Below, in pieces: positions 46,519-58,087 of a stretch of 64,000 nucleotides of DNA. The stretch comes from Urechis unicinctus. Its lineage: Eukaryota > Annelida > Polychaeta > Xenopneusta > Urechidae. A program made the position numbers and the translations under genes. The first letter of the stretch is position 1. Every line of letters starts with the position of its first letter. Location: the NCBI GenBank assembly GCA_034190875.2, contig CM067343.1:43018609-43082608 (forward strand). The letters are read 5' to 3'. Below the pieces are notes generated by a model. The model saw only the letters and a list, made by a program, of their open reading frames with translations. It had not been told where the DNA came from and searched no databases.

Positions 46519-46750
<232 letters not shown>

Positions 46751-46755
46751 ACTAA

Positions 46756-46776
46756 CAAATCCAGCCTTTAGGGGAC
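46756..46776 (+). repeat. Left terminal inverted repeat
   Basis: 21 bases, exact reverse complement of 47716-47736. It begins CAAATCCAGCC and ends AGGGGAC. Confidence 0.8.
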
Positions 46777-47715
46777 TTGCTAGAAAAACCGGCCTTCGGG
46801 GGACCTTCGTTAATGTTTGTCATTTTATATTTTTTATTTCTGAAACCTGTATTTCATTACAAGAAGCAAAAGATGTCTCGAAAAATATATATTACCGATA
46901 CACAAAAATGTCCCCCAAAGGCTGTCTCCCGAAGTGACCTCGACAAAGCTTATGTGAGGATCTATCCTTTGGGGAACAATCGTTATTTGTGGATATGTTG
47001 TCGTTCTCGTATCTGACACTTAGGTATTTCTGAACGGTGAAGCCGATTTTATCGTTGTAAGCAAATAAAACAATACCCAAAAATATATGTAACTGATATA
47101 TAAAAAACGTCACCGAAAGGATGAAAAATCCAGCCTTTGGGGGACATACTAGAAATAGCACTACAACGCGATCCGTCGGACGAATTTTCATTTAATTCCA
47201 TTCCAAAATTGAGAGCTTACTCAACTTATTATCTACCTTAGGGAGGAGAGATATAATCCGGGCGAAATACTTCTGGTTTTGGGTAAGGATATCGGCAGGT
47301 GAGTTTGTGGAAATATTTATTCAAATGACAATAACCGATTTAAAAGTCATATATGAAAGTTGCATAGCAAAGTCGTACGTAAGAACACGGAAGAATGCAA
47401 CAGTATAAGAGTGGTGGGATTTGAGAAAGATATACTTCACCAATTATTATATATCGACACTTTTATATTCGTCCCCGAAAAGGCCGGTTTTTCAAGCAAG
47501 CAACATATAGTCTTTATTTAAATCGTCATTAAACTGCTGAAAACAACCTGTAAAATTATTTGATCGAATCAGAGCCCATGAATGCTGTACAATTGACAGA
47601 CGAGGGTAATTGTACACATAAAAAAATTTAACGTAAACAAAAGCTGACGGCTTGAATTTCGGGGGACGTAAGATATAGCCTTTTGGGGACGAAGCGATCC
47701 CCAGATCCCCCAACG

Positions 47716-47736
47716 GTCCCCTAAAGGCTGGATTTG
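47716..47736 (-). repeat. Right terminal inverted repeat
   Basis: 21 bases, exact reverse complement of 46756-46776. It is followed by TACTAATA and then (TA)n. Confidence 0.8.
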
Positions 47737-47740
47737 TACT

Positions 47741-47807
47741 AATATATATATATATATATATATATAGATATATATATATATATATATATATAGATATATA
47801 TATATAT

Positions 47808-47867
<60 letters not shown>

Positions 47868-47944
47868 ATATATCTATATATATATATATATATATTTATA
47901 TGTATTTATATGTATATATTTATATGTTTGTGTGCGGTTGTAAG

Positions 47945-47995
<51 letters not shown>

Positions 47996-48053
47996 ATAAA
48001 CATATGTATATATATATACATATATCTATATATATATTTTTAATTTATATACT

Positions 48054-48087
<34 letters not shown>

Positions 48088-48158
48088 ATATATATATAAT
48101 ATATATATTGATATATGTATTTATATGTAAATATTTATATGTTTGTGTGCGGTTGTAA

Positions 48159-48256
<98 letters not shown>

Positions 48257-48257
48257 T
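47741..48257 (+). repeat. TA-rich array with a ~215-bp duplication
   Basis: TA tracts with GATATA and TCTATA interruptions. The 22-base word starting GTTTGTGTGCGGTTG and ending TAAGCAA occurs at 47926 and 48141, with matching ATGTATTTATATGTA flanks, so about 215 bases were duplicated in tandem. Confidence 0.9.
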
Positions 48258-49103
48258 CAGGTCTGGAATTTCGTTATTTTTAGGGCAAGGCCACTTTGGC
48301 CTTCGATAGGTGAAAATTGTGAAGGGCACCAAGGCCAAAAGAAAGGGCACCAAGGCCAACTTGTCTCGAACGTTTCAAACGATCCTTCGTGGCATTTCGA
48401 TGTTATTTAGTAAGGACTCAAAAACATGAACGAATAGAAGTGACAGGATACGATAAGTGTGTATTTTCGTTGACAACAATCTAACGACGCGATGTCCAAC
48501 GACGACGCGATGTCAAACTTTTACCGATCATTTGCTGTCAGCGTGTTCAATAAAAAACAGAAGTTCTCACAACCTTGGTTGTCAAAGCTCTGGTCTCCGT
48601 TAACATCGCACACAGCAGCAACTTCGTTTCCAGGAATGATCGTTCTCGCTCACTGATCTCGCTGCGCCCTTGCTGGTTCGCTCTCCTAGCCCGAAGACCA
48701 GACGTCACTATTTAGAATAGTTTGAGAAACTGAGTAACGACCAGTCTATATTTAGTTCTGCCTTCGTTTAATGATATTACTCCCGCTGGAAAGCAACGAG
48801 TTCAATGCTATTTACATGTGTGTTGCGTTTAATTTTCGGAGGGGCCAACATTAAAGAGATCAATCTGTCAGCGGAAATGAGGCCGCGTGGTAAAGTTTGA
48901 ATGTGTGTGTGTTCAATGCAGTAGTGGCTGGATGGTGGGGATTTAATAATTGAGTCCAAGATGCTGTCGGCGACGCGGTCAGGCTGCCGGTAGACGGCCG
49001 CGGTGGATCTTGGATGCAAAAGGTGAAAAAGGGCACTACGGCCATGGGGGGAAAGGGCACGGCAAACTTGGCCGTAATATTTGGTCATTTTCAAGGGGCA
49101 TCA
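48258..49103. mobile_element. Possible DNA-transposon remnant with GGGCAC-AAGGCCA repeats
   Basis: A GC-richer island between two TA arrays. Its left part begins CAGGTCTGGAATTTCG, then a hairpin AAGGCCA-CTT-TGGCCTT (48287-48303), then GGGCACCAAGGCCA at 48324 and 48345. Its right part has AGGTGAAAAAGGGCACTACGG (from 49021) and GGGCACGGC with CTTGGCC (49055-49073), in the same orientation. The CAG start recalls hAT-type ends, but I found no matching inverted end. A 105-codon minus-strand frame (48777-49094) overlaps the right part without recognisable function. TCTAACGACGCGATGTC words repeat at 48480-48517. Confidence 0.3.
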
Positions 49104-49174
49104 TATATATAGAGAGAGATAGAGATAGAGAGAGATATATATATAGAGAGATATATATAGAGATATAGATATAT

Positions 49175-49252
<78 letters not shown>

Positions 49253-49258
49253 ATCGAT
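49104..49258 (+). repeat. Compound (AGAGAT)n/(TA)n microsatellite
   Basis: AGAGAGATAGAGATAGAG-type repeats grade into (TA)n with single GATATA interruptions. Confidence 0.92.
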
Positions 49259-49549
49259 ATAGCCAGGCGCCAACAGTCACGTTGAACCCATGTATGTGGA
49301 ATTATGTCATGGAATGTGACCAATCGACGATACCTCGCGATACTCTAAGAGTCTGTCTTTAACAACTAGCTTTAATGTGGATCCCTTCACACTTAAGGAA
49401 CTCAATCAATAATTACCTGGTTTGGTTCCTGCTCAGTGTCGTAGCTTCCAATGCCCCAACATCTCTATGAAAACTAATAACTCTCCATGCCAATGATTTT
49501 GTGCTATATATTGATCCATGTGCCCAACATGACAGCAATTACCCATAAC

Positions 49550-51890
49550 ATGCAAACATGACACACGCGTAACCTGCATTAAACTTAATCCATATTATAT
49601 GTCGATGCAGTTAGTTTGCTGATTTACCATTACATGGTGGTACGTGTAAGTTCTATTTGTAATGTGGCTTTATTTGTGAGAATTTATCCATGACTATCCA
49701 ACTATGTGGCGTTGGCGTTCTCTCATGTTGGCTGCGATAGCAATAGGCACATTAAGTATAGTGACATGACCCACATCTTGCAATTATCCAAGTGCAGAGG
49801 TTATCACTATCTCGTATGGTTCTGTATAGAACCATGCATGCTTTACATCGGTAATGTGTAAGCTTGAGTATATTGCAATATCTTGTGCATATAGTTGCAT
49901 GAAGTCGCATTGTTTTAAAGCAAAACGCCATCCGATTTGCTTATGCGTGAATGGACTCATCACTATAATAGAAGCTATGACAACGATTATTTATGCACGT
50001 TATGTGTCCAGTGTGACATTTGTTTTACAATTTTTGCTCATGTTTATCATGTTTAATGATGATGAATATTTCTGATGGCATGTAAAAAAACAAAATTGAA
50101 TTCAACATTGGTTAAGGTATTGGCCACACTTTCATTTGGTAATCAAATACGGTTGTCTGTGCGACAAATAACAGAAGTGATATGATTTTGACGCTCCTCT
50201 AAGTTGTTATTGATGTGAGAGGAGGGTAAAGGACTCGCGTGGTGTCTCTATGTCGGCAGAAAGCTACTTCCTTCAGACATTTGCATTGTCAATCTTCGTT
50301 AACTGCCTAGAGTATGCCTGCATAGTTAATTACCCAAGAAAATTGGACTGGCACAGTAACCTGCATTACAGTCAACGCCATTTATCAAAATGATGCAGTC
50401 CATTTGCTGCATTCCACCATAATCATTCGAACGTGTAAGTTCTATCTAATAATATGGCTTTATTTGAAACAAATTGCTGCATTGCGTTTCAACAAATTCT
50501 TCGGATGATATATCTCTTAAGCTGCAATGTTATGACTGCGATTGCATATAATAAATATTACAATATTTGCAATGCCACACATCTTGCAATGATGCTATTG
50601 CAGAGGCCATATCACTATCTCTGTATGTCTGAGAGGAACCATGCAGTCACAAAATTAAGAGACGATGCTTCAGTATACCAATATCATCGCAACATATTCA
50701 TAGTCGCGACCTTTAGAGAGAAACCCTTAGACAATGAATCACTCTATGATAACGAAGCTCTGAGAAACACTTAGCCACGGCCTTGTCCAGAAGAAACATT
50801 AGTTATACACATTTGAGAAGAATGTTTATCACGTTTAATGATGATGAATATGATGTATGGCATGTAAAAAAACCCAATTGCGTGTAGGAATTGGTTAAGT
50901 AGCATATTATTTCTGCCATTTGGTAATCTAATAAGACTTAGCAGACAAATGACAGAAGTTATATTGTGTTGAGGTTCCAGATTACTTAGATACGTTGCCT
51001 AGGAGGGTAAAGGACTCGCGTGGTGCGCTCTAGTATCATGGACAGAACTGTGGGCTACTTCCTTCAGACATTTGCATTGTCAATCTTCGTTAACTGCCTA
51101 GAGTATGCCTGCATAGTTAATTACCCAAGAAAATTGGACTGGCACAGTCCCACAAAAATACAGTCAACGCAATTTATCAAAATGAAAACTCCATATTGCA
51201 TGCATTCCACCACTCAACATATATCATGCATTATAATCAGCATACCGCATACAGTCAACGCAATTTATCATTTCGAACTAATCATATTCTATCTATATAT
51301 GTTGGCTGAAACAAACTGCTGCATTGCGTTTCAAACAAATTCTTCGGATGATATATCTGGAGTTATTAAGCTGCAATGTTATGACTAAGTTTGCATAAAA
51401 TAAATATTACAACATTTGCAATGCCACGTCAGATGACAATGATGCTATTATTAAGGCCATAACATATGACTGTACGTCTGAGAGGAACCCTTAGTCACAA
51501 AATTAAGAGACGATGCTTCAGTCACCTACATCGCAACAAATTCTTAGTATCGACCTTTAGAGAGAAACCCTTAGACAGAATCTCTGAGAAACACTTAGCC
51601 ACGGCCTTCTGAGAAGAAACATTAGTTATAGACATTTGAGAAGAACCCTTAATCACGGCCAATGCATTGATAGCCTGATGTATTGCATGGCACAGCGCCC
51701 ATGCATGCGTGTAGGAATAGGTTAGGTAGCATATTATTTCTGCCATAACTTAATCTACATAAGACTTAGCAGACAAATGACTGATGTTATATTGTGTTAG
51801 GTTTCAGATTACTCAGATACGTTGCCTATTGGGCTTTAGCTAGTTATACTGCGCGCAAGTATCATGGACATGAACTGTGGGCTGATCTGA
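49550..51890 (+). repeat. ~0.79-kb tandem array, about three copies
   Basis: Landmarks recur in order: GTAACCTGCATTA (49569, 50357); ACGTGTAAGTTCTAT with ATGGCTTTATTTG (49652, 50432); TTTAATGATGATGAATA (50051, 50834); GGCATGTAAAAAAAC (50077, 50858); GAGGGTAAAGGACTCGCGTGG (50222, 51003); and GTATCATGGACA (51033, 51859). Copies have many small indels. The interval 50263-50357 is identical to 51054-51148 over 95 bp. Inside the units are minor repeats of the form GAGAAGAACCCTTAGTCAC at about 50625-50820 and 51475-51660, and ACAGTCAACGCAATTTATCA occurs twice in one unit (51160, 51252). The frames here do not form a recognised protein. Confidence 0.8.
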
Positions 51891-52139
51891 TTTGTGATGC
51901 CCCTAACAAACGCCATGTTTCTGGTGGTACCTTAAGATGTCGTCTTTTATAGCCACACTTACGAATGGTTCGGAACCAAGTCACACCAGTTTATAGCCTG
52001 TGATTGGTTATACTAATCGGCGCAGGCTACGGTAAGATTGCGCTTCAATTATGCCCTAAATCGCCCCAAATAATAGCCGTCATCCGATAGCAAGGTGCGT
52101 TTAGATACAATAGCATACAATTGCCCTTTAAATTTATTC
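51891..52139. other. No feature recognised
   Basis: Unique-looking sequence between the tandem array and the SINE-like region. Confidence 0.4.
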
Positions 52140-52320
52140 CTCAACACAAAACGAACTAAGTCAAGTCTTATTTATCAAAGCGACGTACCAAGACAAAACA
52201 ACAAAATCTGCAAGTAATAATGAAAGGTATGATATACAAGTGTCCTAGGGGTGGGCTTGAACCACCAACAGCCGTATTTTAACTACTGCTTATCCTCCAC
52301 AATCGTCAAGTCCACTCTGT
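52140..52320 (-). mobile_element. tRNA-derived SINE remnant (or degenerate tRNA)
   Basis: On the minus strand 52266-52250 forms a perfect T-arm: stem GGTGG/CCACC around loop TTCAAGC, fitting the pol III B-box consensus GGTTCRANYCC. Upstream, GGATAAGC and TACGGCTGTTGG fit a tRNA body, but a good acceptor stem and A box are missing. Downstream (52184-52160, minus) GTCGCTTTGATAAATAAGAC resembles from memory the tail of L2-related SINEs. The set is better explained by a worn SINE than by a working tRNA. Confidence 0.45.
52250..52266 (-). promoter_or_regulatory. T-arm / pol III B-box match
   Basis: A 17-base perfect T-arm hairpin with 5-bp stem and TTCAAGC loop. It is the only such match I noticed in the window. 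Confidence 0.6.
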
Positions 52321-52584
52321 CAACACCGACACCTATCTGCATATTGCTCAACTTGGTACGAACTGCTAACTAAGTCTCCCCACAGTCGGAGACCGACTTC
52401 TGTCAACAGCCTATGCTTCACTCGGCTCTAATATCTGCGATTGTTTTATTGAATTATATTGACATGAGCCTCATTGTCACAGCCAAAACTCCAAAACAGT
52501 AGTCATAAGCGTACTATTTGTAAGCGTTCAGTGACGTGCGCTTGGTAATCGTGTTGTTCATCGTTATGTGGCGCTGCTTTGCCC

Positions 52585-52859
52585 CCTCTGTCCCCCTCTG
52601 TCTTTCTGTATCTATTCACCTGTGTGTCTGTATTTGTCTCTGCCACCCTGTTTCGCTTCGTCTCGCTCTCTCCGTCTCTGTTTCTTTCTTTTGCACTCTC
52701 TCTCTCCCCCACCTTCATTCTTTCGCTCTTTCCTTCTTCATTTCTCTCTCTTGCTTTTCCTTCCTCTCTCTCTCTCTCTCTCTCCCCCACTCTGTCATCT
52801 CTCTCTCTCTCTTCTCTCTCTCTCACTCTCTCTCTCTCTTCTCTCTCTTCTCTCTTTAA

Positions 52860-52924
<65 letters not shown>

Positions 52925-52925
52925 A
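52585..52925 (+). repeat. Polypyrimidine (CT)n-rich tract
   Basis: About 340 bases that are almost wholly C and T, with TCTCTC runs and a pure (CT)n of over 50 bases ending near 52921. Frames of 100-180 codons through it (Ser-Leu or Arg-Glu runs) are artefacts. Confidence 0.95.
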
Positions 52926-52964
52926 GTTAGGTTTTACCTGGATCAGCTTTCAGATCTCCTTGCA

Positions 52965-53275
52965 TGGTTTATTTGACTACCATTTTTCTTCTGCTCTCAG
53001 GGGCGAATCGTTAATGTCTTACTCCGAATGCTCCCCACACTTTAGCTCATATCTCTCAGTATTTTTTTCAACATTAAGTTTTGAGACAGCTTTACTACTT
53101 AGCTCAATAGTTATTTTTTAAATTCTTTGGGATGCTCTCTCGGTCTCAACACTCCTTACTCTACAGTTCTCGTCGGTCATTTGTCCTTGATGGGAATTAA
53201 GCGTGACAGATCCATGGCCGTGGGTTTATTTGACTAATGTTTCTGCAGAGCCGAATCGTTAATTGCCCTTCAGAT
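52965..53275 (+). repeat. Diverged ~257-bp direct duplication
   Basis: GGTTTATTTGACTA followed by a TTTCT/CTGC stretch and CGAATCGTTAAT occurs at about 52965-53015 and again at 53223-53263. Confidence 0.5.
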
Positions 53276-56200
53276 TCGTCAGCAATCTGGTCCGGCGCTT
53301 ATAACATCCAAATGCTAACCTGGCGCAGGCACCTGGCATCACTTAACGGCTATAAAGTGGACATAAAAAACATTGTACCCGCCATTTACGAGACAGCACT
53401 ATAAACGCAAGATACATTGCCACCATAAAGTCAAACACTGCACCACGTGATGATGTTTAGTAATACAGTTTGAACTCAGCCTGCCTTATTTCGGCTTAGA
53501 CTGCCTCCCACCAATAATTAATTGCGATGCGCATCAGGGGTGCTGGCATCACACATTCTAACTGATTTCATGGTATACAAAATCCTTTCCAGTTATTGCC
53601 GTGGAGTTGTTTTGATGGATAATAATTACATTTTGCTTGCTTGAATAACAGTGCCTATCTTACACCAGGTCAAAACGAGTCGTGGGTTAATGTAGCTATC
53701 ATGTGGCTTACATAGAGTTTTACAAGTGGTAAACTGCTGCTCATATGTTAATTGAATGGCGTTGATTCTAAATGTAATGGATGGCCCGAACTGAAGGCTT
53801 TGTAGCGTTCATACGTTTTGCTTTCTTATGACAGACCTGTCAATTTCAAGGACTACAGCGCGTTATGTTTTAGCTGTTCACTTGAAACAACATTCTTCTC
53901 TATATCAAGTTTTGGTAACATCTAACTTTAGACTGATTGGCAAATTCTAAGTTAAATAAAAATTATTCCAATTGGTAAATGCGTAGCAATTTTTGGGATA
54001 TGTTTATGACTAAATTTTGGATTGAATTACATTATGTGTGTACAACCACAAGCTGTGAACCCAGGTATGGCTACTTAACTCAATTCGAAGTGGATTTGCA
54101 CACGTAAACAGACAAAGAAGACGTGATTATATATTTTTCACTGCTCTTCGAAATGCACAACATGTTTTATATGAATTTGAGTACTTACAATGTATTACCT
54201 GCCACTCAAAATAGCTAACATCAAAGCTTATGAAGCATGCTAAAGTACTGAGCCTAGTCCGATGCAGGGGATATCTGACTAATAAACAAAACGTTATCAT
54301 GGTCAGTGACGGAAATAGAACCTGTAAACAGACAGCACCTTAATCACGGATAGGCACCATCTTTCTAGTGCATATAATATAGGCAAGTCAGCAACCAATG
54401 ACTTTTCGAATGTGTCAGCTTAACAAATATACGCACACTTAATATAGGTTTAGTGAGAGCAATCCACTTCCATTGTGTAATTATGCAGAATACACGCACA
54501 AAATACAATATCGAAGTCCGATTAAACACCTACCATACAATAGGCGGTGTAATCAAGGCAATGTTCATTCACAATCAAATTCATACATTTTCTTTCACTT
54601 GTTGTCAGACTAACCGAATGTGTCATTATATGAATAGATATAAACAGCAATGGAAACCTCAAACCTACCCCCTTTGATACCGTTCCACTTCTCATATGGG
54701 CGTTGTCATATATCAACCATTGATGACATATCAGTTGATGCACTATCAGAAAATTTATAGCCGCTATGTGCTAAATACCAATCAACACGGCCTTGGTGCG
54801 GATGGATATCACCTTATACACCTTCTACCATATCCAGAGCTAGAAAAAAAACACAACTTACCAACTATCTATCAATCGCAGTCGGTAATTAATATGAGTA
54901 GTGCCCCATAAATAAAATCTGATTAGTTTTGCGCTTATACTTGCATAACCACAATTCCACAATTGCAAACAGTGTGATTGAGCATAAAATATTAACTCAT
55001 GGTAGCACGCCTCTACGTCATGGTTATAATCCGTCAAGTGACTTAATAGATAACCTCGGTCGATAGCAACAATAACTTTTTGTGAGGCTTCACGAGGCAC
55101 AAGAGTCTTTACTGCAGAAGCAGCATTGAAAAGGAATATGATATATTGGCTTTTGAAAAAAAATTCTACCCCTAGCATGGCATGTTCGCGGCATTCTCCG
55201 AAACCATTTATAACAGGACACTGCATAACAATGTGGAGGTGCAATTTGTGTGTTTGTCATCGGTTATTGATTCTGCTAGTGCTTTGGAAAATATATGACA
55301 ATATTTGATATCACACCGCCCAGTAATCCCGAATATGTATTTTATGTATTATTATGATAAGGCCGTGGGTACCCTGTACTCGGTTTCCCAATAACAAGGC
55401 CAGCCATTATGAAGTTGTCGAAGGTTTATTGCATTGAGGACAGGCAACAGTAATTCTGATCGGAACCGCATACATTGCAGCGTGAATTTTCGATAAATAT
55501 GCAACGTTTTGCCGATTCGCTGCATCTTTCCTAAATGGGTCTTGTATCTTTGATGTCCTTCCTGTTTGCAGGCATTATAAAAGTATACTGACAATCGCCT
55601 TTTAAACTAAGTAATACACGTTTTGCGTTCAGCTTTGGACTAACAGAAGTGAATCACTAATCCAGAGAAAATGCTTTCTTATGTTCACAATTTCATCCTA
55701 CAACCTATTAACTACCATTGGTGGACCCGTTGCCACTTGATTCACTCCTCAACCCCCATATGCAGCGTTCCTTTTGTGATTTGTTATGTTGGCTAATGCA
55801 CAAGCGAATAGAACCACAGTTAGATTCAACCCGGAACTGGCGCCTATTTCAATTGTCCAACAAACGATATGATTGTTCCTCTTTCCATATTGCCTTTGTT
55901 TTCAGCTTTTGTAATCAAATTCTCTAACTTTGTTATTGCGCTGTTTGTTGTTATCTGTTAACCACATCCCGAAACACATCTACAGACCTTCAGCCTGTTT
56001 TTTCCTCGCCCGTCTAATTGTGTCATCATTCCTTTGATATTTAGTACGACTCAGTAGATGGACACCTAGCCAAGGTTATGAAAATGAAGTTGTTCGGAAC
56101 GAATAAACCAATTTGGATTTACCAAGTTCTTTCAGTTCTGTGGATTGACCGGTGAGAGGCGTAGATCAGCCTCTTCAAAAGCTAACGTTCATACTCTGCT

Positions 56201-57770
56201 GAGCCTATTGGAATTCATTATATTGTGCATTCTAATAATATTGCGGCGCCAATACGAGGTACCAACGATGAGTAAGCTGGAAGCAAAATACATCAATAAT
56301 TTAGACATGACGCATGCTAATGCTATCAGGACAGTGGCTTGGTAAAAGGGAGCCAATGCAGACATAAGCACAACTTTACTCGGGTTCCCTTTTGTCTAAG
56401 CAATATATTTTTTTCTGACCTCAATCTTTGTTATGCCAGGGAGAAAGGATGATGTAATTGCGCAATATCCTGACTACCTTCAATTCGCCGCTGGCTTTCT
56501 TTGGGGACAAATACAAATAAAATACTGCACATGTATGTGTTTTTTTTTTGCATAATAGATAGTTGATGCGCAATATGAAATTCGGTTGCCTTTGATATAC
56601 TGCCATGGTACACACATAGCCTCTTAGAAGTAGAAAACCAAATTGTATTTGAGGTCATCATATGTTGACCACCAACTACTGCCAAGGTCATACCACATAC
56701 GAGGTTTACGTCGTCTGGAACGCTCCTTTCAATTTGATAAATTGAAGTAGAAAAATAACTGGTTCATCAAACCTGTAACAATCTATATAGTGCTGGGTAA
56801 TTTTTTCGTTTGCATAACCGTTATAAGCTCACCTGGTAAACCAGGCGCTTTTGAGCGATTCTAATGTCGATCGAAGTACAGCAGCATTGAATATCTAATT
56901 GATCTTTTGCATTGCTTTCCTATACCTTGAAGCAACAAATACACCAGCTTCAAAATATGTAAAGTTCTCAATCCACCTGTAGGCTCAAAATAGATCGAAA
57001 CGACACACGTAAATACAAATCGCGGGTGCTTTAGGGTGGTACGAAAGAGCTTAAGGGAGGTGTTTTCCCGACAAACCGTCCATTAGTACGGGAGCATATG
57101 TGCCTCTGAGAGTTTGACAAACGGTCGGTTGTTAATAAATAGTAAGACGGGGGAGGGATGGCAGGACACCAAACGGAATTGATACAAACAGGGCGGATAA
57201 ACCCTATTAGTTGTATTTTATGCTAATGCCGCGGAGCATATATAAGATGCAGAAATACCAAGCATCTCACAGGATCTAGTTGAAACTATTGAGAACTGGA
57301 TGTGGGGATATTGAAGATGCCAAAACTACTCGTGCAGGTTGACCCTTCCAGGAAGGATACAAAGGATACCAAAGAAAGGCATAAAAGGAAGGATACCCAT
57401 TAACATCAGGTAATCGAATGAGGCCATACGTTGTAAATTATTTTAGTGAATTTGCATCGCATGTGGCGTAAAATCCGTAGAGGCCAACTAATCACTATAT
57501 AGCTGCCATGGAAACAGTGAAAGATGTAATAATCGATGAGTCATTCACATCTAGCTTACAAAGCAGCACCATCAGACGTAAGGGGAAGACAGAGTTCTTG
57601 GAATAATTGGACAAATGTCAACACCACACTTACCAGGATGCATTTACAATACGCAACTCAGGCGAGGTCACCACGCCTTTAATGTAAGATATACATATTA
57701 GAAAGGGTGGAGAGGCGAGCTTCAAAGCTCGTGACCTATATGTTAGATTAAAGTTGTTATGACTGACATC
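53276..57770. other. No gene recognised
   Basis: AT-rich sequence with short frames only. It contains one copy of a diverged dispersed repeat (55200-55460, listed separately) and a small AAGGATAC repetition near 57353-57400. Confidence 0.4.
55200..55460 (+). repeat. Dispersed repeat, copy 1
   Basis: Ordered words such as GGAGGTGCAAT, TGTCAT, ATTGATT, AAATATATGACAATATT, GATATCACAC and GCATTGAGGACA align with 63300-63505 at roughly two-thirds identity in the same orientation. No TIR, LTR or coding capacity was seen. Confidence 0.4.
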
Positions 57771-58087
57771 TCTTAAAACCCAACGTTTTTGTAAAGTTCT
57801 CATACAGCTTCGCGAAATGTTCAGTGCATTAGTTAATATAAATATCTATTTGTTTTGTTTATCTTTGCGGTCCCGAGAACTAAAGCTTCCATCGTACAAA
57901 GATTTTAAGTAATATCTCAACCCTGCTGTATTGTCATATTATGAAAGTAATGTAGTCTCTTAAAACTCAACGTTTTTGTAAAGTTCTCATACAGCTTTGC
58001 GAAATGTTCAGTGGGTTAGTTAATATAAGTATCTATTTGTTTGTTATCTTCGCAGTCCCGAGAACTAAAGCTGCCATCGTACAAAGA
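57771..58087 (+). repeat. ~187-bp direct duplication, about 93% identical over 130 bp
   Basis: 57771-57902 and 57958-58087 share TCTTAAAAC-CAACGTTTTTG through CCCGAGAACTAAAGC and ATCGTACAAAGA, differing by about eight substitutions and two indels. A 76-codon frame starting in copy 2 (58004-58234) has no recognised domain. The copies could be a duplicated non-coding element or a small exon. Confidence 0.9.

Larger units (their letters stand above)
37931..46522. other. No gene recognised
   Basis: Long AT-rich stretch with only short overlapping frames. It contains a nested stem-loop at 39402-39471 and a C-tract at 41870-41913, both listed separately. Confidence 0.45.
46756..47736. mobile_element. 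Non-autonomous TIR element (981 bp) lying between TA arrays
   Basis: The ends are perfect 21-bp inverted repeats (46756-46776 and 47716-47736; core CCAGCCTTTAGGGGAC). Beyond each end lies a TA array, as expected for insertion into TA-rich target DNA. The end motif (AAAGGCTGG joined to GGGGAC) recurs inside in both orientations: about 46788, 46909(-), 46964, 47128, 47471(-), 47657, 47677 and 47704(-). The segment 46789-46925 also resembles 46964-47123, an internal repeat of about 180-200 bp; in each, a GGGGGAC-type word is followed by TCGTTA and later AAAATATAT, CGATA or TGATA, and the inverted motif. No transposase is encoded, so it would depend on a partner in trans. Superfamily not identified. 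Confidence 0.6.

Noticed and set aside
52244..52320. Functional tRNA gene
   Set aside because: The T-arm is perfect but no matching acceptor stem or good A box is present; a SINE remnant fits better.
52503..53121. Frames of 107-180 codons on both strands
   Set aside because: Translations of the CT/GA tract (Ser-Leu and Arg-Glu runs) with no domain.
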